Origin: Flavobacterium pisciphilum | Lineage (GTDB): Bacteria; Bacteroidota; Bacteroidia; Flavobacteriales; Flavobacteriaceae | Direction of reading: 5' to 3' | DNA: 64,000 nucleotides | Assembly (NCBI RefSeq): GCF_020905345.1 | Contig: NZ_JAJJMO010000001.1 | Coordinates: 1,612,001-1,676,000 of the forward strand | Part shown: piece by piece, positions 42,318 through 52,391 of the stretch | Layout: every line of letters starts with the position of its first letter | Position numbering within the stretch: the first letter of the stretch is position 1 | The notes under the pieces: generated by a model | Database searches by the model: none | Told to the model about the DNA's origin: nothing | The model's input: the letters and a program-made list of their open reading frames with translations, nothing else | Translations under genes and position numbers: made by a program

Positions 42318-43973
42318 TTATAAACTTTCTAATATTTTTAACAAATCATCATTCTCATCAATGTTTATTTTTGTCCGTTCAATATTGTTCGTGATTAATA
42401 AACTTGAGTTTTGAATGTTTTTTAAATTTTCATCAATAGCATTTCTAAATGATTGGATTAAGGGTAAAGTATTTTCAAAAATAACTATTGATTTAATTAC
42501 AACTTCTGTAGTTGTTACATTGTTAATTCCTAATTGAGCTAAATTTACTTTTTCCTTTTTTTCTAATAATGAATTTTCATCTCCTTGAAGTTTTTTTAGT
42601 TCAATATTATTCTTATATTTTTGAAATGCTTGAAGTACCAAAACTGAGCCAATTCCAACGATCAGGCCACTTAAAATAAATGAAATAAATCCAGCGAATG
42701 GAGTTGTGAAAGGTAATGCACTTATTAATGCTTTTTCAATTATTTCTTCTAAAGCAATTCCTACTAAACCTAAAACGGCTACTCCAAGAATTTTGAGTGC
42801 TTCATTAATTCTTTCTTCCCATGAAAGATTTGAGTCAAAAAGTATTTTAATCGAACTTAAAATTGAATTAAATGCGGTTTTAATAAATTTGAAAATATTC
42901 TTGGCAATTTTAAATAAACTATTTAACAACGCATCTACCAAAGATGAAATAAAACCGTTAATTGAATGATTTTTAAATGTTTCCAAAACATCTTTAGCTC
43001 TTTCTTTAATATTAGAAGTGATGTTTTTTATACTTTCTTTTACATCGTTTTCTTCTTTTTTTTGGTATTCATTAACTATTTCTACTATTGTAATAGTTAA
43101 TAATTTTCCAACTGCTGCTTTAGCTGCACCTTTAGCAACATTACCCACAACTATTTTACCTTTCGTTTTTAGACTATATTCAACTGTTTTACTTTCTTTT
43201 ATATCATTTAATTTGTTAACGCTTTTTTCTACTGTAGCGGACATTTTCTCATTATCGACTTCATGATATTCTTTGTTTGTTTTATTATTGTCCTTACTTG
43301 ATTTTTGTTCTTTCCATTCCTCGATATTTTCAATTTTAGTTTTGCCTAATGATTGATTCAATTCGCCTCCAATTGCAACTAAATTTTCTTTTGAATTTGC
43401 AAAATCTCTCCTTTCTTCAATTGTTGTAACATAATTAAGTACTCTATCTTGACTAATTTCATGAGTTGATTTTACATGTTCATAGTGATAATTTTCCCCA
43501 TGTTTGTAAAATTTTCCAGTATAAGCACAAATAAAACCTTCAGGATTTTCTTTTTTTAATTCATTGATTGTTTTTTTAAAAGAATTACCTGTAATTTTAT
43601 CTTTTGTAAGTTCATTTCTATTATAACTCAAATTATTAGTTTTGTTTAGAAAATTTTTGAATTCATCAGGATGGATATTTGTAGTTTTATATTCTTTAGA
43701 TTTCTCATTTGCTGGTCTTTGATCCCACTCTAAGTATTTTTTATACTCATTCTCTAAATCTATTCCATTCTTAGGCGAAAGACCATCTACTAAGTCAGAA
43801 ATACCTAGAGACAAAGCAATAGAGTTAATTGCTGTGTTTTTTATAGAGTCCAAAAGTTGTATACTTAACTTTTCTGGATCTATCTCTTCCTTTTTTTTTC
43901 TTAAATCATCAATTTCATTTAATAATTGATTGTCTTTATTGCTTAATTCTATTTCAATTTTTTCAAAACGCAT
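42318..43973 (-). CDS. HNH-like nuclease fused to a multi-pass membrane domain
   Basis: 551 residues. The N-terminal half has an HNH-type signature (ICAYTGKFYKHGE, HYEHVKSTHE around residues 163-172, FANSKENLVAIGG with Asn ~198), with a single Cys pair lacking a clear second Cys. The C-terminal half contains a basic region and two to four membrane helices (about 390-450: ILGVAVLGLVGIAL, GFISFILSGLIVGIGSVLV), ending in a coiled coil. A membrane-bound nuclease is a good design for abortive-infection effectors. Not recognised as a known family member. Confidence 0.6.
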   Translation of the reverse strand: MRFEKIEIELSNKDNQLLNEIDDLRKKKEEIDPEKLSIQLLDSIKNTAINSIALSLGISDLVDGLSPKNGIDLENEYKKYLEWDQRPANEKSKEYKTTNIHPDEFKNFLNKTNNLSYNRNELTKDKITGNSFKKTINELKKENPEGFICAYTGKFYKHGENYHYEHVKSTHEISQDRVLNYVTTIEERRDFANSKENLVAIGGELNQSLGKTKIENIEEWKEQKSSKDNNKTNKEYHEVDNEKMSATVEKSVNKLNDIKESKTVEYSLKTKGKIVVGNVAKGAAKAAVGKLLTITIVEIVNEYQKKEENDVKESIKNITSNIKERAKDVLETFKNHSINGFISSLVDALLNSLFKIAKNIFKFIKTAFNSILSSIKILFDSNLSWEERINEALKILGVAVLGLVGIALEEIIEKALISALPFTTPFAGFISFILSGLIVGIGSVLVLQAFQKYKNNIELKKLQGDENSLLEKKEKVNLAQLGINNVTTTEVVIKSIVIFENTLPLIQSFRNAIDENLKNIQNSSLLITNNIERTKINIDENDDLLKILESL

Positions 43974-44052
43974 ATTTTATTTTTTATAAATTATTTAAAT
44001 CAATTTTTATAGACTATAATTCAAATGTAATATTTTTAGTAAAATTTTAAAT

Positions 44053-44200
44053 TTAATAATTCTCAAATCCCTTCCGTAATTCCTCCTTAATCTCCTCTGA
44101 CAACCATTTTGGTTCAATAACCCTAACCAAACTGCCATATTTAAAAACTTGTTGTCGAAATTTAAAATTGGGAAAAAAGTTTGAGTTTTTAATACTGAAA
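44053..44200 (-). pseudogene. C-terminal remnant of a WYL-domain regulator
   Basis: The minus-strand frame ending at 44053-44055 reads FRQQVFKYGSLVRVIEPKW...EELRKGFENY, the typical end of WYL-domain transcription factors. No in-frame start precedes it, and upstream similarity fades near 44200. A truncated remnant, probably left when a neighbouring defence gene cluster was lost or replaced. Confidence 0.6.
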
Positions 44201-44934
44201 CTTTTTTTATGATACGTAACTATAAAAATGATAATTCTATTGGCGAAAACTAATATGAAATTAATTTATGAATCATTTTGCGCAGTTTGACATCACGTTT
44301 TCTTGTAATTCTAAGTCATTCGAGTTGAATTGTAATTTCTTCTGTTGCTTTTTTGTTTTATAATTCGAATTGAGTCATTTTTTTTGTTACAGGATTGATA
44401 AACTTTTTTAGAGATTGAATGAATTTTAAATACGATTATTTGGACCTTATTTTATCTTGTAAGTTTTCAATTTGGGATGTACAGTAGGTATGAAAAAAAA
44501 ATTACTAAATTGATTTTAAGAATATGCATTTAAGATTAAGCTTCATGGGGTTTAAAAAGAAAAGTAATAGAGGTGAAAGTTATAGTATGCTATAAAAAGA
44601 ATGAAATTGTAAAGGCATATAATTGGAACTATTTTTTGCATTCTATAATTAAGGGGAAGCTGACTTATCCCCTTAACTATATTATGACTATGAGTAAGAA
44701 AATCGGAGTTATTTGTAATTGACGTAACGGTTCCTTTGATAAACTTTTACAAACTTAGACAGTCTTCGTAACTTTTCACCATAAAAAGCAATAGTTATAA
44801 AGGCAATTTAATAGTCAGTGTGACAATTTAATGTTTCGGATATCAAAGGTTTTTATTCTTAACATCTTAATTCTCATTTTTTTTTTAGTTTAAGTATGAT
44901 TGAAAATTAATGTTTTTTTTTGATGATCTTTAAG
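44201..44934. other. intergenic region with one stem-loop
   Basis: About 730 bases with no convincing gene. One hairpin, ttaagggga/tccccttaa (44649-44676), 9 bp, may be a terminator remnant. The rest is AT-rich, degenerate sequence. Confidence 0.4.
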
Positions 44935-47499
44935 CTAATTCATTAAAATAGATTTTAGCTCCAATATGAATTTAGATATTTCAGATTCAATATAATTTGT
45001 GTTTTTTTCTATTTCACAATTATAAATATTGCTCAAATCAGCTAACTCTCGTGCTACCAACCAACCTAAATTTTGTTTTGAGTGATCTTCTAATTCCTTA
45101 ACTTTATTTGAACTGTATTCCAGGCCATAGTAAATTTTATCTGGTGCAAACTCGATTGTTAACTTTGCATTCTCTATCACATAAATCGCTTCATTTATCT
45201 TGAGATTAATATTGCCTATTTTATTTTTTAAATTAATTCTCCATCCCTTGTAAAAGGTTAAACCTGTTTGGTTACACGTAAGTGTATTCCAATGTTCTGA
45301 TTCATTTTTGTAATCAGTATTATTTGCTAAAAAAGAAGTAATAAGTTCATTTCTATAGTTAGAAAGTAGAAATTGATTGTCATTATTGTTCCAGGTTTCT
45401 TTGTTGTACAAGAAAATATTATTCCAATATGACTGAATTTTTTTGGATTGAGAGTGAGTACTATTTAAAAGGTTTTCACACTTTACTAAATAGTATCTCC
45501 ATAAAACACTCATGTCTTCATAACCTGAGATAATGTTTTTTAGTGTTTCTTGATAATTATCAATATTAATTAATACTGTTATTACATTATTTACAGCTTT
45601 TTGAATTTTGTCATTATCCAATAAAGTAAGCCAATTTTCTTGAGTATTTAGAAGTCGAATATTTTCATTTAAATCACTTTTAGCTAAAATTGCTCTGGTT
45701 ACCAGATAATTTTCTCTATGTTCTTTGTAGAAAATGGCTTTTGCACAATCTTTTCGCAATATAAATTCTTTTAATTTATAATTTTCGGTTAATAGAAAAT
45801 CTATTTTTCCTTTGAAAAGTGGATGATTTTCGGTATCTAAAAGCACATTTTCCCAATCTTGCTTCTGAGCGGTCTGTGCATAACGTATTATATTTGCTTT
45901 TTTAGTTTCTTCTAAGATTTGCTCTTTTTTAAAACCATTAATCTCTCCGCCTTCAGCAATGAAAGCTATGATGTTATTGCAGTTCTTGGATAAATTATCA
46001 ATACCTCTAATTGCTCTTGAGAATGATGAAATATCTTCTATTGATGAGTTTTGAACTAGATTTCGAATAATTCTCATCCAACTTTTTATTGATGCAGGAT
46101 TGTATGAACCATTTTGGGATTGAACTAAATAAATCGCCAAACCATAAAACCTTGCCTTATCAGGATAGGTCATTGTACCGCTAATAAATGATTCAAAAAG
46201 AGTTTTAGTTTTAGTATTAAAGAACTTAATTGAAGAAAGGTCTTTTTCAATCTTTTTCATACCAATTCCATTGTCGGATAAGATATTAATTATTGAAAAA
46301 CTGTCATTCCATCTTTTTTTTGTAAAAACAGGAAGTGTTAATGGTTCTTGATTACTATTTTTAGAATTTACGGTAAGTTCTTCAAAATAATTATTTGGTA
46401 TATATTTATATTCCCCATCAGATCCCTTGTCGGTAAAGAAAACAACAAGATCTCTAATTAATTTTTCCTCATCAGTTTTTCCATCGGGTTTAAAGTCTTC
46501 ACTTTGAGCACAAAATATTTGTGCCATATTTCTAAAAAAACGAATGTATTCTTCGTCAATAAGCATATTCTGATCATCTTTGTATTCCCAAAAAAGATCT
46601 GCCCATTTGGTGTCTAAAAAATCTTTCCACTCTTCCAGTTCAATATATTTATTGTGGAATTCTTTTTCTTTTCTTTCAACTAATTCCATAAGCCAAGCTT
46701 TGAAATTTTCAAAAGAAGTTAAAGGTTTTCCTCTGGCATTCATCTTTACATATAATTCATCGGTAAGGTTGTAATCATCCAAATCAAGAAATTCAAAATT
46801 GATTTTATTTTGTTGAGTTAAACAATCCCAATAACCGGCTAGATCCTCTTCATTGCCAAATTGCTCGTAAATTTCATCCAGCATAGTCAGCATTCCTTTT
46901 ACTGTAGGATCATTTTTCCAGTAGGAAAAAAACCAAGGTGCATTTTCTATCTGTTTTGAAATGAGTTTACTTTTATCTATTTCATTTTGATTTTCTGATA
47001 GTGCATAGCAAAAATCTTTTGAACTTGATCGAATGCGATAGCTAAAATTCTTTATGGTATTTATATTGTTTTCATTTAAAGGCATGAGATACCAATGCAA
47101 TAAATAAAGTGTAGTAAGTCTTTGTTGTCCATCCAATGGAATGAAAGAAGTTTGATGTTTACCTTCAGTTAAAAAGTCTTTTTCTTTGATTTCACAGATA
47201 ACGTCCAAATCCATATTTTTAGAATATGACTGAACTGCATTTAACATTGCTTTGATAGCGGATTTATTGTCAGCTATTTTTTTAGCATTCTTTATCCCGT
47301 TTATTTTTCCATAAACAAAATTAAGGTGTAACTCTTCGCAATTATTTGTGAGCGTTTTTTTTACTTGTTCTATGAAACGTGTTCTGATATCCTCAGATTT
47401 TGAATTGTCTCTGCCTTGGGCATAATCTCTTTGTATTATTGGAATTTCGATGCGATGTTCATTAATTAATTGCCAGAAAGTAAAATTTTTATTGCTCAT
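44935..47499 (-). CDS. DUF262-domain protein of a GmrSD-like pair
   Basis: 854 residues. DUF262 N-terminal signature IPIIQRDYAQGR (residues 19-30) and DGQQRLTTLYLLHWYL (about 123-138), the ParB/Srx-like nucleotide-binding motifs of GmrS-type subunits. The rest is helical with no DUF1524 HNH. It is the second gene of a pair; start and preceding stop overlap by 11 bases. GmrSD enzymes cut modified (glucosylated 5hmC) phage DNA. Two-gene DUF262 systems in Bacteroidetes are widespread, but their targets are mostly untested. Confidence 0.8.
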   Translation of the reverse strand: MSNKNFTFWQLINEHRIEIPIIQRDYAQGRDNSKSEDIRTRFIEQVKKTLTNNCEELHLNFVYGKINGIKNAKKIADNKSAIKAMLNAVQSYSKNMDLDVICEIKEKDFLTEGKHQTSFIPLDGQQRLTTLYLLHWYLMPLNENNINTIKNFSYRIRSSSKDFCYALSENQNEIDKSKLISKQIENAPWFFSYWKNDPTVKGMLTMLDEIYEQFGNEEDLAGYWDCLTQQNKINFEFLDLDDYNLTDELYVKMNARGKPLTSFENFKAWLMELVERKEKEFHNKYIELEEWKDFLDTKWADLFWEYKDDQNMLIDEEYIRFFRNMAQIFCAQSEDFKPDGKTDEEKLIRDLVVFFTDKGSDGEYKYIPNNYFEELTVNSKNSNQEPLTLPVFTKKRWNDSFSIINILSDNGIGMKKIEKDLSSIKFFNTKTKTLFESFISGTMTYPDKARFYGLAIYLVQSQNGSYNPASIKSWMRIIRNLVQNSSIEDISSFSRAIRGIDNLSKNCNNIIAFIAEGGEINGFKKEQILEETKKANIIRYAQTAQKQDWENVLLDTENHPLFKGKIDFLLTENYKLKEFILRKDCAKAIFYKEHRENYLVTRAILAKSDLNENIRLLNTQENWLTLLDNDKIQKAVNNVITVLINIDNYQETLKNIISGYEDMSVLWRYYLVKCENLLNSTHSQSKKIQSYWNNIFLYNKETWNNNDNQFLLSNYRNELITSFLANNTDYKNESEHWNTLTCNQTGLTFYKGWRINLKNKIGNINLKINEAIYVIENAKLTIEFAPDKIYYGLEYSSNKVKELEDHSKQNLGWLVARELADLSNIYNCEIEKNTNYIESEISKFILELKSILMN

Positions 47500-49474
47500 T
47501 TGTGTTTTGTGTTATAATGAAATATTTTTTTAAAGTCAGACTAATACTCTCGATATAATTTTCCCTATCAAGATAACCCCAAATGTCCATTTGTGTAATG
47601 TTCTTTGTGTAATATTTCAAGAAAACATTTTTTGTACATATTGGTATAAAATGTTTTTCATTATCACTTTCCTGCCAATGCACTTTGTCTGTTTTTATTA
47701 TATATTTTCGTTTTTCAATAAATCTTTTCTTCCCTAGGCCGCTATTTGTATTGCCATCCAAGAGTGCCATATTACTTAATTTGTGAACACCCATAATGTC
47801 TTCGATTGATTCTATTATTTCATTTAAATAATCTCGTTGAACGTTATTTATTTCATCTTCATTCTTAAGATCATTCCAGCTTACTTTTAGTTTTTCAATT
47901 AATGGAATAGTTTCTACTTTAAAATTTTCAAAGTGTATTGACAATCCATTCAGTTCCTCAATTTCAATTTTAGATTGATTTTCTTTTTTTCTGAGGTATT
48001 CAATATGTTTTTTTATTTCAGTATTCCATGACCTCAATTCATTTTCAAATATTTTCAATTCTGCAATGTTTTCAAAATCATCAGCATTTTGAGCATGTAT
48101 GTGCTCTAAAGTCCATTTTTCATTTTTAAATTTGTTGAAAGGAAAACGAAATTGCGCTTCACTTTTTTGATACGTTTCGATGTTAAACAATAACAATATC
48201 TTAAGAGTATCGCCATAAGAATTATAACTCAGGTTTTTTAAATCGTTAAAATGTACATTTGATTCTTTAAGGTCTTCTTTGATCATTGTTATCAGTTTTT
48301 CTAAAAAAATGTCTTTTGTTACATTTTCACTAACCTTAATAATATGTTTTAATGATTTTATTTTTCGATCGACGATAAACCCTATCAGATGGTATTTTTC
48401 TTGATCATTAAACCATTCTCTTAATTTTAAAAACAGATTTTTAATTTCGCTCCAAATTAATTGATGCTTGCCCTCTGAGTATTGATGGTAGGCATACAGC
48501 TTATCATTCTTTGAGTTGGTTCCTACAATAAGCTCAAACAAAAAATCAATCCGAGTTTCATATTTAGTTTTGTCTTTTTCATTATTGATAAAAAACCAAA
48601 ATACGTCATCTTGCAATGTTTGCTCTATAGTGTCCCATTCTGATGCAAGCGAGGTTTGTTGGAGTTGTTGAATCTCTATGTTTTCATGTTTTAAATTATT
48701 TATAAACAGTGCTTTAATAAGCTCGGCATTGGTAAGTTCAATTTTGCCACTATTTAAATTTCGAAATACGGATTTTGAGTTTTCATGTCTTTTATCTTCA
48801 TACCATATAAAATGGGTGTGATTCAGTAGGTTTTTCAAAAAAACATCAACTTCACCAATAGAATAAAACCAAGCTTTTATTACCAGATAAGCACCAAAAA
48901 AATGATAAACATCTATGTTTTTAAATTTATTCTGGTTTTCGATAAAATTTCCCCACTGAAATTTAATTGATGCATCATTTTTTTTTGCATCATTGCTAAA
49001 TTCAATAGAATATTGTTCTAATTCATTTGTAATTATATTTAAAAAGCGGGCGCTTTCATCTCTTGTTTGGTATTTAATATTATAAATTGAAGAACTGATA
49101 GTTTTTAATATAATATGAATAGTAGTTAGACGTTGTTGTCCATCTATTACTTCAAAACTTTTCTCGTAATTTGAATTAAAATGTTCTTTAATTTTATCTT
49201 CAGAAAGTAGTTTTACTGCCAAAGGCTGCAGACAATAAAACACTTCATTTTTAGGATTGAAATATTTGATATCATTTAATAAATCAAGTACTTGTTGTGA
49301 AGTCCATTTGTAACCCCGTTGGTATTCATCAATGAAAAAATTATACCCTTCCAGATCTTTAATAGGTCGGGTATATAAATTATTGATTTGATCAATTCCC
49401 TTTGCGGGATTCGACTTTTCCGGATTTATTATTTTTGGATTTGTATTTTTTACTACTTCTTGAATATTATCCAT
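47489..49474 (-). CDS. DUF262-DUF1524 protein, GmrSD-like nuclease
   Basis: 661 residues. DUF262: FFIDEYQRGYKW (about residues 46-57), DGQQRLTTIHIIL (about 110-122), FRNLNSGKIELTNAEL. DUF1524-type HNH: WTLEHIHAQN (about 455) and LSNMALLDGNTNSGLGKKRF (about 575), in which H-x-H and the Asn are catalytic. Single-chain GmrSD enzymes are a bit larger, but the domain set is the same. It is co-transcribed with the DUF262-only partner. Confidence 0.85.
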   Translation of the reverse strand: MDNIQEVVKNTNPKIINPEKSNPAKGIDQINNLYTRPIKDLEGYNFFIDEYQRGYKWTSQQVLDLLNDIKYFNPKNEVFYCLQPLAVKLLSEDKIKEHFNSNYEKSFEVIDGQQRLTTIHIILKTISSSIYNIKYQTRDESARFLNIITNELEQYSIEFSNDAKKNDASIKFQWGNFIENQNKFKNIDVYHFFGAYLVIKAWFYSIGEVDVFLKNLLNHTHFIWYEDKRHENSKSVFRNLNSGKIELTNAELIKALFINNLKHENIEIQQLQQTSLASEWDTIEQTLQDDVFWFFINNEKDKTKYETRIDFLFELIVGTNSKNDKLYAYHQYSEGKHQLIWSEIKNLFLKLREWFNDQEKYHLIGFIVDRKIKSLKHIIKVSENVTKDIFLEKLITMIKEDLKESNVHFNDLKNLSYNSYGDTLKILLLFNIETYQKSEAQFRFPFNKFKNEKWTLEHIHAQNADDFENIAELKIFENELRSWNTEIKKHIEYLRKKENQSKIEIEELNGLSIHFENFKVETIPLIEKLKVSWNDLKNEDEINNVQRDYLNEIIESIEDIMGVHKLSNMALLDGNTNSGLGKKRFIEKRKYIIKTDKVHWQESDNEKHFIPICTKNVFLKYYTKNITQMDIWGYLDRENYIESISLTLKKYFIITQNTNEQ

Positions 49475-50217
49475 ACTATTTTTTTATCGACAGCCTTAAA
49501 AAGGATTTAAGCCGTATTGTTTGTCTTTTTTTATATTAATAAAATGAAATAATTGTTTTGGTTCTTCAAAAGTACATCTTCACAATGCCAAAACGTCAAA
49601 CTGTAAAAATGTGTCTGTATTATTTTTGAATATGAAATTATATAGCTTTACTTTATCTGTGATCAATGCTTATCGCATTATAAATATGAAGCTGTAAGTT
49701 GTGCATTTATCTGGTGTAAAAAACACATTTACTCGTTTGGCTAAAGTAGAGAATTAAAAAATAGAATAAATACGGAAATACGTAAAGGACCTGATCATTG
49801 ATGTAAAATTAATTCAAAGCAGACTCCGTCATATCTAAAGCTAATTTTTCGTTTTCCTATTTTAAAATTATAAAAGTAATGGCGCTTACAAGGCGCCATC
49901 ATCTCTTCTAAAGGAGAACAGTTATAAAAGTATTGAAATAGATTTGTAAGTTAGCAAGACAATATGAACTTGAAAAAAATAGAATTTAATATTTAAAAAG
50001 TCGTAAGAATCTGTCCTATAAGAGGTAGATGCTACATCTGTATTATACAGATTATTATAAATATGATCTATTTAAAAGATGTAGATAATGTTCTCTAAAT
50101 TTTTATATTAAGAAAAGCCTGAAAATATAAATACTTTCAGGCTTTTAGTAACTCAGTCGGAAATTTATGATTGATTTTTAGAAAAGTAGAATGCAATTTT
50201 TTAGAAATTGATAAAAT
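49475..50217 (-). other. intergenic region with the CBASS terminator
   Basis: 743 bases without a gene. The strong hairpin aaaagcctgaaa/tttcaggctttt (50113-50124 and 50135-50146) lies 70 bp after the NucC stop and should end the CBASS transcript. The rest carries no motif that I recognise; the DUF262 operon's promoter must lie in its left part. Confidence 0.5.
50113..50146 (-). terminator. terminator of the CBASS operon
   Basis: 12-bp perfect stem with 10-base loop; the minus-strand right arm ends in TTTT. Confidence 0.7.
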
Positions 50218-50937
50218 TCAATTGCCTAACCATTTAGAATACTCGAGAACATCAATCATTGGAACAGTACCACTAAATTGAAGTTGCGAAATTAATTTAA
50301 ATAGAAATGCTGTGGCTGGCTTGCCTCCCTGTATAAATTTATATTCTTTACTTTCTGCTTCATAATTAAAATATCCATGAGATGCTATACACCCCATATC
50401 TATAATACCTTCTTCTTTTTTTAGTAACGCCATTAAAGATTCTCCCATACCTGGTGTCCAATCACTTTCGAATGTAAGTATGCCGCCTATTATCTTAATT
50501 GGTGCTTTAGCAGGAAAAGTGCCGCCCGCATGAGGTATTGGAAGACTTGTTCGATACAACTTTCTCACACTTTCAATTTTTTCATGTGCATAATTAACAT
50601 ACGTTGCATTTATAGACTGTTTAGCCTCAAATACTGCATATACACTTTCTGCTGGGATGATATATTCATCTTTGAAGTTAAAAATGAAAGGTGAATATTG
50701 TCTATCAAATATTACAATATCAATCTGTTGACTAAAATTTCCCTTACTGTCAACCACATGTGCTTTTTCTGCGCGGTAGCGTTCCGGCAAATATTTTTGA
50801 AGTAATTCTAGCCATATTGTTTCACTAACATCTCCTTTGCTTCCAGGATGATTAAAAGATTTGCGGGCAATCTCTAATTGTTGATGAATATCATCATGTA
50901 AGCTCTGAAGCAACGTTTCTAAGGACCAATTTGCCAT
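50218..50937 (-). CDS. nucC: NucC, cyclic-trinucleotide-activated DNase (CBASS effector)
   Basis: 239 residues, the usual NucC length. The restriction-endonuclease core is Asp73 (QQIDIVIFD) with Glu104 and Lys106 (AVFEAKQ), the same numbers as in E. coli NucC. Conserved blocks: SFNHPGSKGDVSE, PIPHAGGTFPAK, GGILTFESDW and GTVPMID. It forms trimers that bind cyclic tri-AMP and pair to hexamers to degrade DNA, killing the infected cell. It is the last gene of the type III CBASS operon. Confidence 0.92.
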   Translation of the reverse strand: MANWSLETLLQSLHDDIHQQLEIARKSFNHPGSKGDVSETIWLELLQKYLPERYRAEKAHVVDSKGNFSQQIDIVIFDRQYSPFIFNFKDEYIIPAESVYAVFEAKQSINATYVNYAHEKIESVRKLYRTSLPIPHAGGTFPAKAPIKIIGGILTFESDWTPGMGESLMALLKKEEGIIDMGCIASHGYFNYEAESKEYKFIQGGKPATAFLFKLISQLQFSGTVPMIDVLEYSKWLGN

Positions 50938-50939
50938 AA

Positions 50940-51875
50940 TTATATTTCTTTAAAGGGTGAGGTTGGTATAATAGTTTTTGTAATATCAATTGATCGCTTA
51001 GCTGTAACGGCATGATTTGGATAGGCATCTAATACAATTGCTGGTAGAAGACGCTGTACAATGTCAGAAAAAGTGTAACCAAACGTTCTCCCTTCTTGAG
51101 GACCAGTCAAATCAACGATCTGTTGTACCTCTTCATTTGTGAATCCTAGCTCTTTTAATGGAGTATTCAAAACTTTAGTACGGGAATCTTCATTTGGCCT
51201 TTGAAAATAAATAATTTCGGCAGCTCTTCTTCTAATGGCTGGATCAAGTGAATTAGGTCGGTTTGTACACATGATTACAGCTGCGGGAAATTTTCCATTT
51301 CCTAAACTGTCGATTCCTCGAATAAAAGCATTTACGCCTGCTTTATCTTCATGATGCATTTGGTCATTTTCTCTTGACTGAGCAAGCGCATCTGCTTCAT
51401 CAACCAATAAAATTACAGCTCCTTTTGATTTACCAGTTTCATTCTTCAATTTTTTGGCTCTTTCAAGAGTGTATTCAAAAGCTGATGAGACAAGCTGTGT
51501 CATTTGACCTACGCGACCTTGACCTCTACTAGATAAGCTCAAAGGAAATAATTCGACATCCAACTTTTCTTGTCTTGCTACAGCATCACCAATTGTGTAA
51601 GCCAATTCTGATTTACCGGATCCAACATCTCCAGCAAGTATTATAAGAGGAGGACGTCGATTAACGAAATTTAAAATTTGATTTGCTCCCGAGTGGTGCA
51701 CACCTATCCATTCTTTTACTCCATTAGGATTAATAAGAAGACTTAATATTTTTTTTATCTTTTCTTTCGTTTCATCAAGGCCTATCAATAATTCAAAACG
51801 CATCTGCATTTCGTGATCAGGATAAGAAATAGTTGATTCAAATAATTCAGAAAAAGATGGTTTTATATTTTCCAT
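50940..51875 (-). CDS. cap6: Trip13-like AAA+ ATPase of type III CBASS (Cap6)
   Basis: 311 residues. Walker A GDVGSGKS (residues 82-89), Walker B ILLVDEADAL (159-160 acidic), and sensor 1 MCTNRPN, arginine finger AIRRR. Pch2/TRIP13-type remodeler that removes HORMA from the CD-NTase to switch off signalling. The stop is 2 bp before nucC and the start overlaps the HORMA stop by one base. Confidence 0.9.
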   Translation of the reverse strand: MENIKPSFSELFESTISYPDHEMQMRFELLIGLDETKEKIKKILSLLINPNGVKEWIGVHHSGANQILNFVNRRPPLIILAGDVGSGKSELAYTIGDAVARQEKLDVELFPLSLSSRGQGRVGQMTQLVSSAFEYTLERAKKLKNETGKSKGAVILLVDEADALAQSRENDQMHHEDKAGVNAFIRGIDSLGNGKFPAAVIMCTNRPNSLDPAIRRRAAEIIYFQRPNEDSRTKVLNTPLKELGFTNEEVQQIVDLTGPQEGRTFGYTFSDIVQRLLPAIVLDAYPNHAVTAKRSIDITKTIIPTSPFKEI

Positions 51876-52387
51876 TAGTAATTTTTTAATGTTGAACGAT
51901 CAAGGGATTTTCCACCTGAAGAATATGTTTTGTCAGAACTCATGTAACCACTAATACCGGGTGTTGGAGCTCCACCTCGCAGAAAAGGAAGCGTTTTATC
52001 AAATGATTCTCTATCTGCATTTGCTAAATTGGAGTATTTAGAGTTGGTTATAAGATAAGAATAAAATGACGCTCCACTGATATCCGCATTTGGGCGTATT
52101 TGCCCAGGATCATCATCGCCTGACATTCCTGCCAAATCTTTTGCGGTATACTTAATGGTAGGTTCAATCCAGTTATCGCTACGTTTGAAACCATAACTGA
52201 TTTCAGATAGGTAACCATTTTTTAAAAATTCTATCAATTCTGTTTCATAAGAACTTATTTCTAGGTCAGATGGCGAACCATAAAAACGTTGTATTCTCTT
52301 TAAATCTGTCGCCACTTTAGAAGCTAAATATTTAGCATGAGTGACAGTAAAAGTCTGTGTTTCGGAATTAGTATAACTAGTGCTCAT
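51875..52387 (-). CDS. cap7: bacterial HORMA-domain sensor of type III CBASS (Cap7)
   Basis: About 170 residues from ATG 52387. An upstream ATG at 52504 lies inside the CdnC gene and is unlikely. Front (TFTVTHAKYLASKVATDLKRIQRFYG) and WIEPTIKYTAKDL match the HORMA1 group of CBASS. The C-terminal ~50 residues (GISGYMSSDKTYSSGG) form the safety belt or closure-peptide part. Binding of a phage protein peptide would let HORMA activate CdnC. It starts 4 bp after the CdnC stop. Confidence 0.85.
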   Translation of the reverse strand: MSTSYTNSETQTFTVTHAKYLASKVATDLKRIQRFYGSPSDLEISSYETELIEFLKNGYLSEISYGFKRSDNWIEPTIKYTAKDLAGMSGDDDPGQIRPNADISGASFYSYLITNSKYSNLANADRESFDKTLPFLRGGAPTPGISGYMSSDKTYSSGGKSLDRSTLKNY

Positions 52388-52391
52388 AAAT

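Noticed and set aside
50218..50937. First considered a novel DUF6602-type CBASS effector
   Set aside because: Length, Asp73/Glu104/Lys106 and conserved blocks match NucC, the standard type III CBASS effector.
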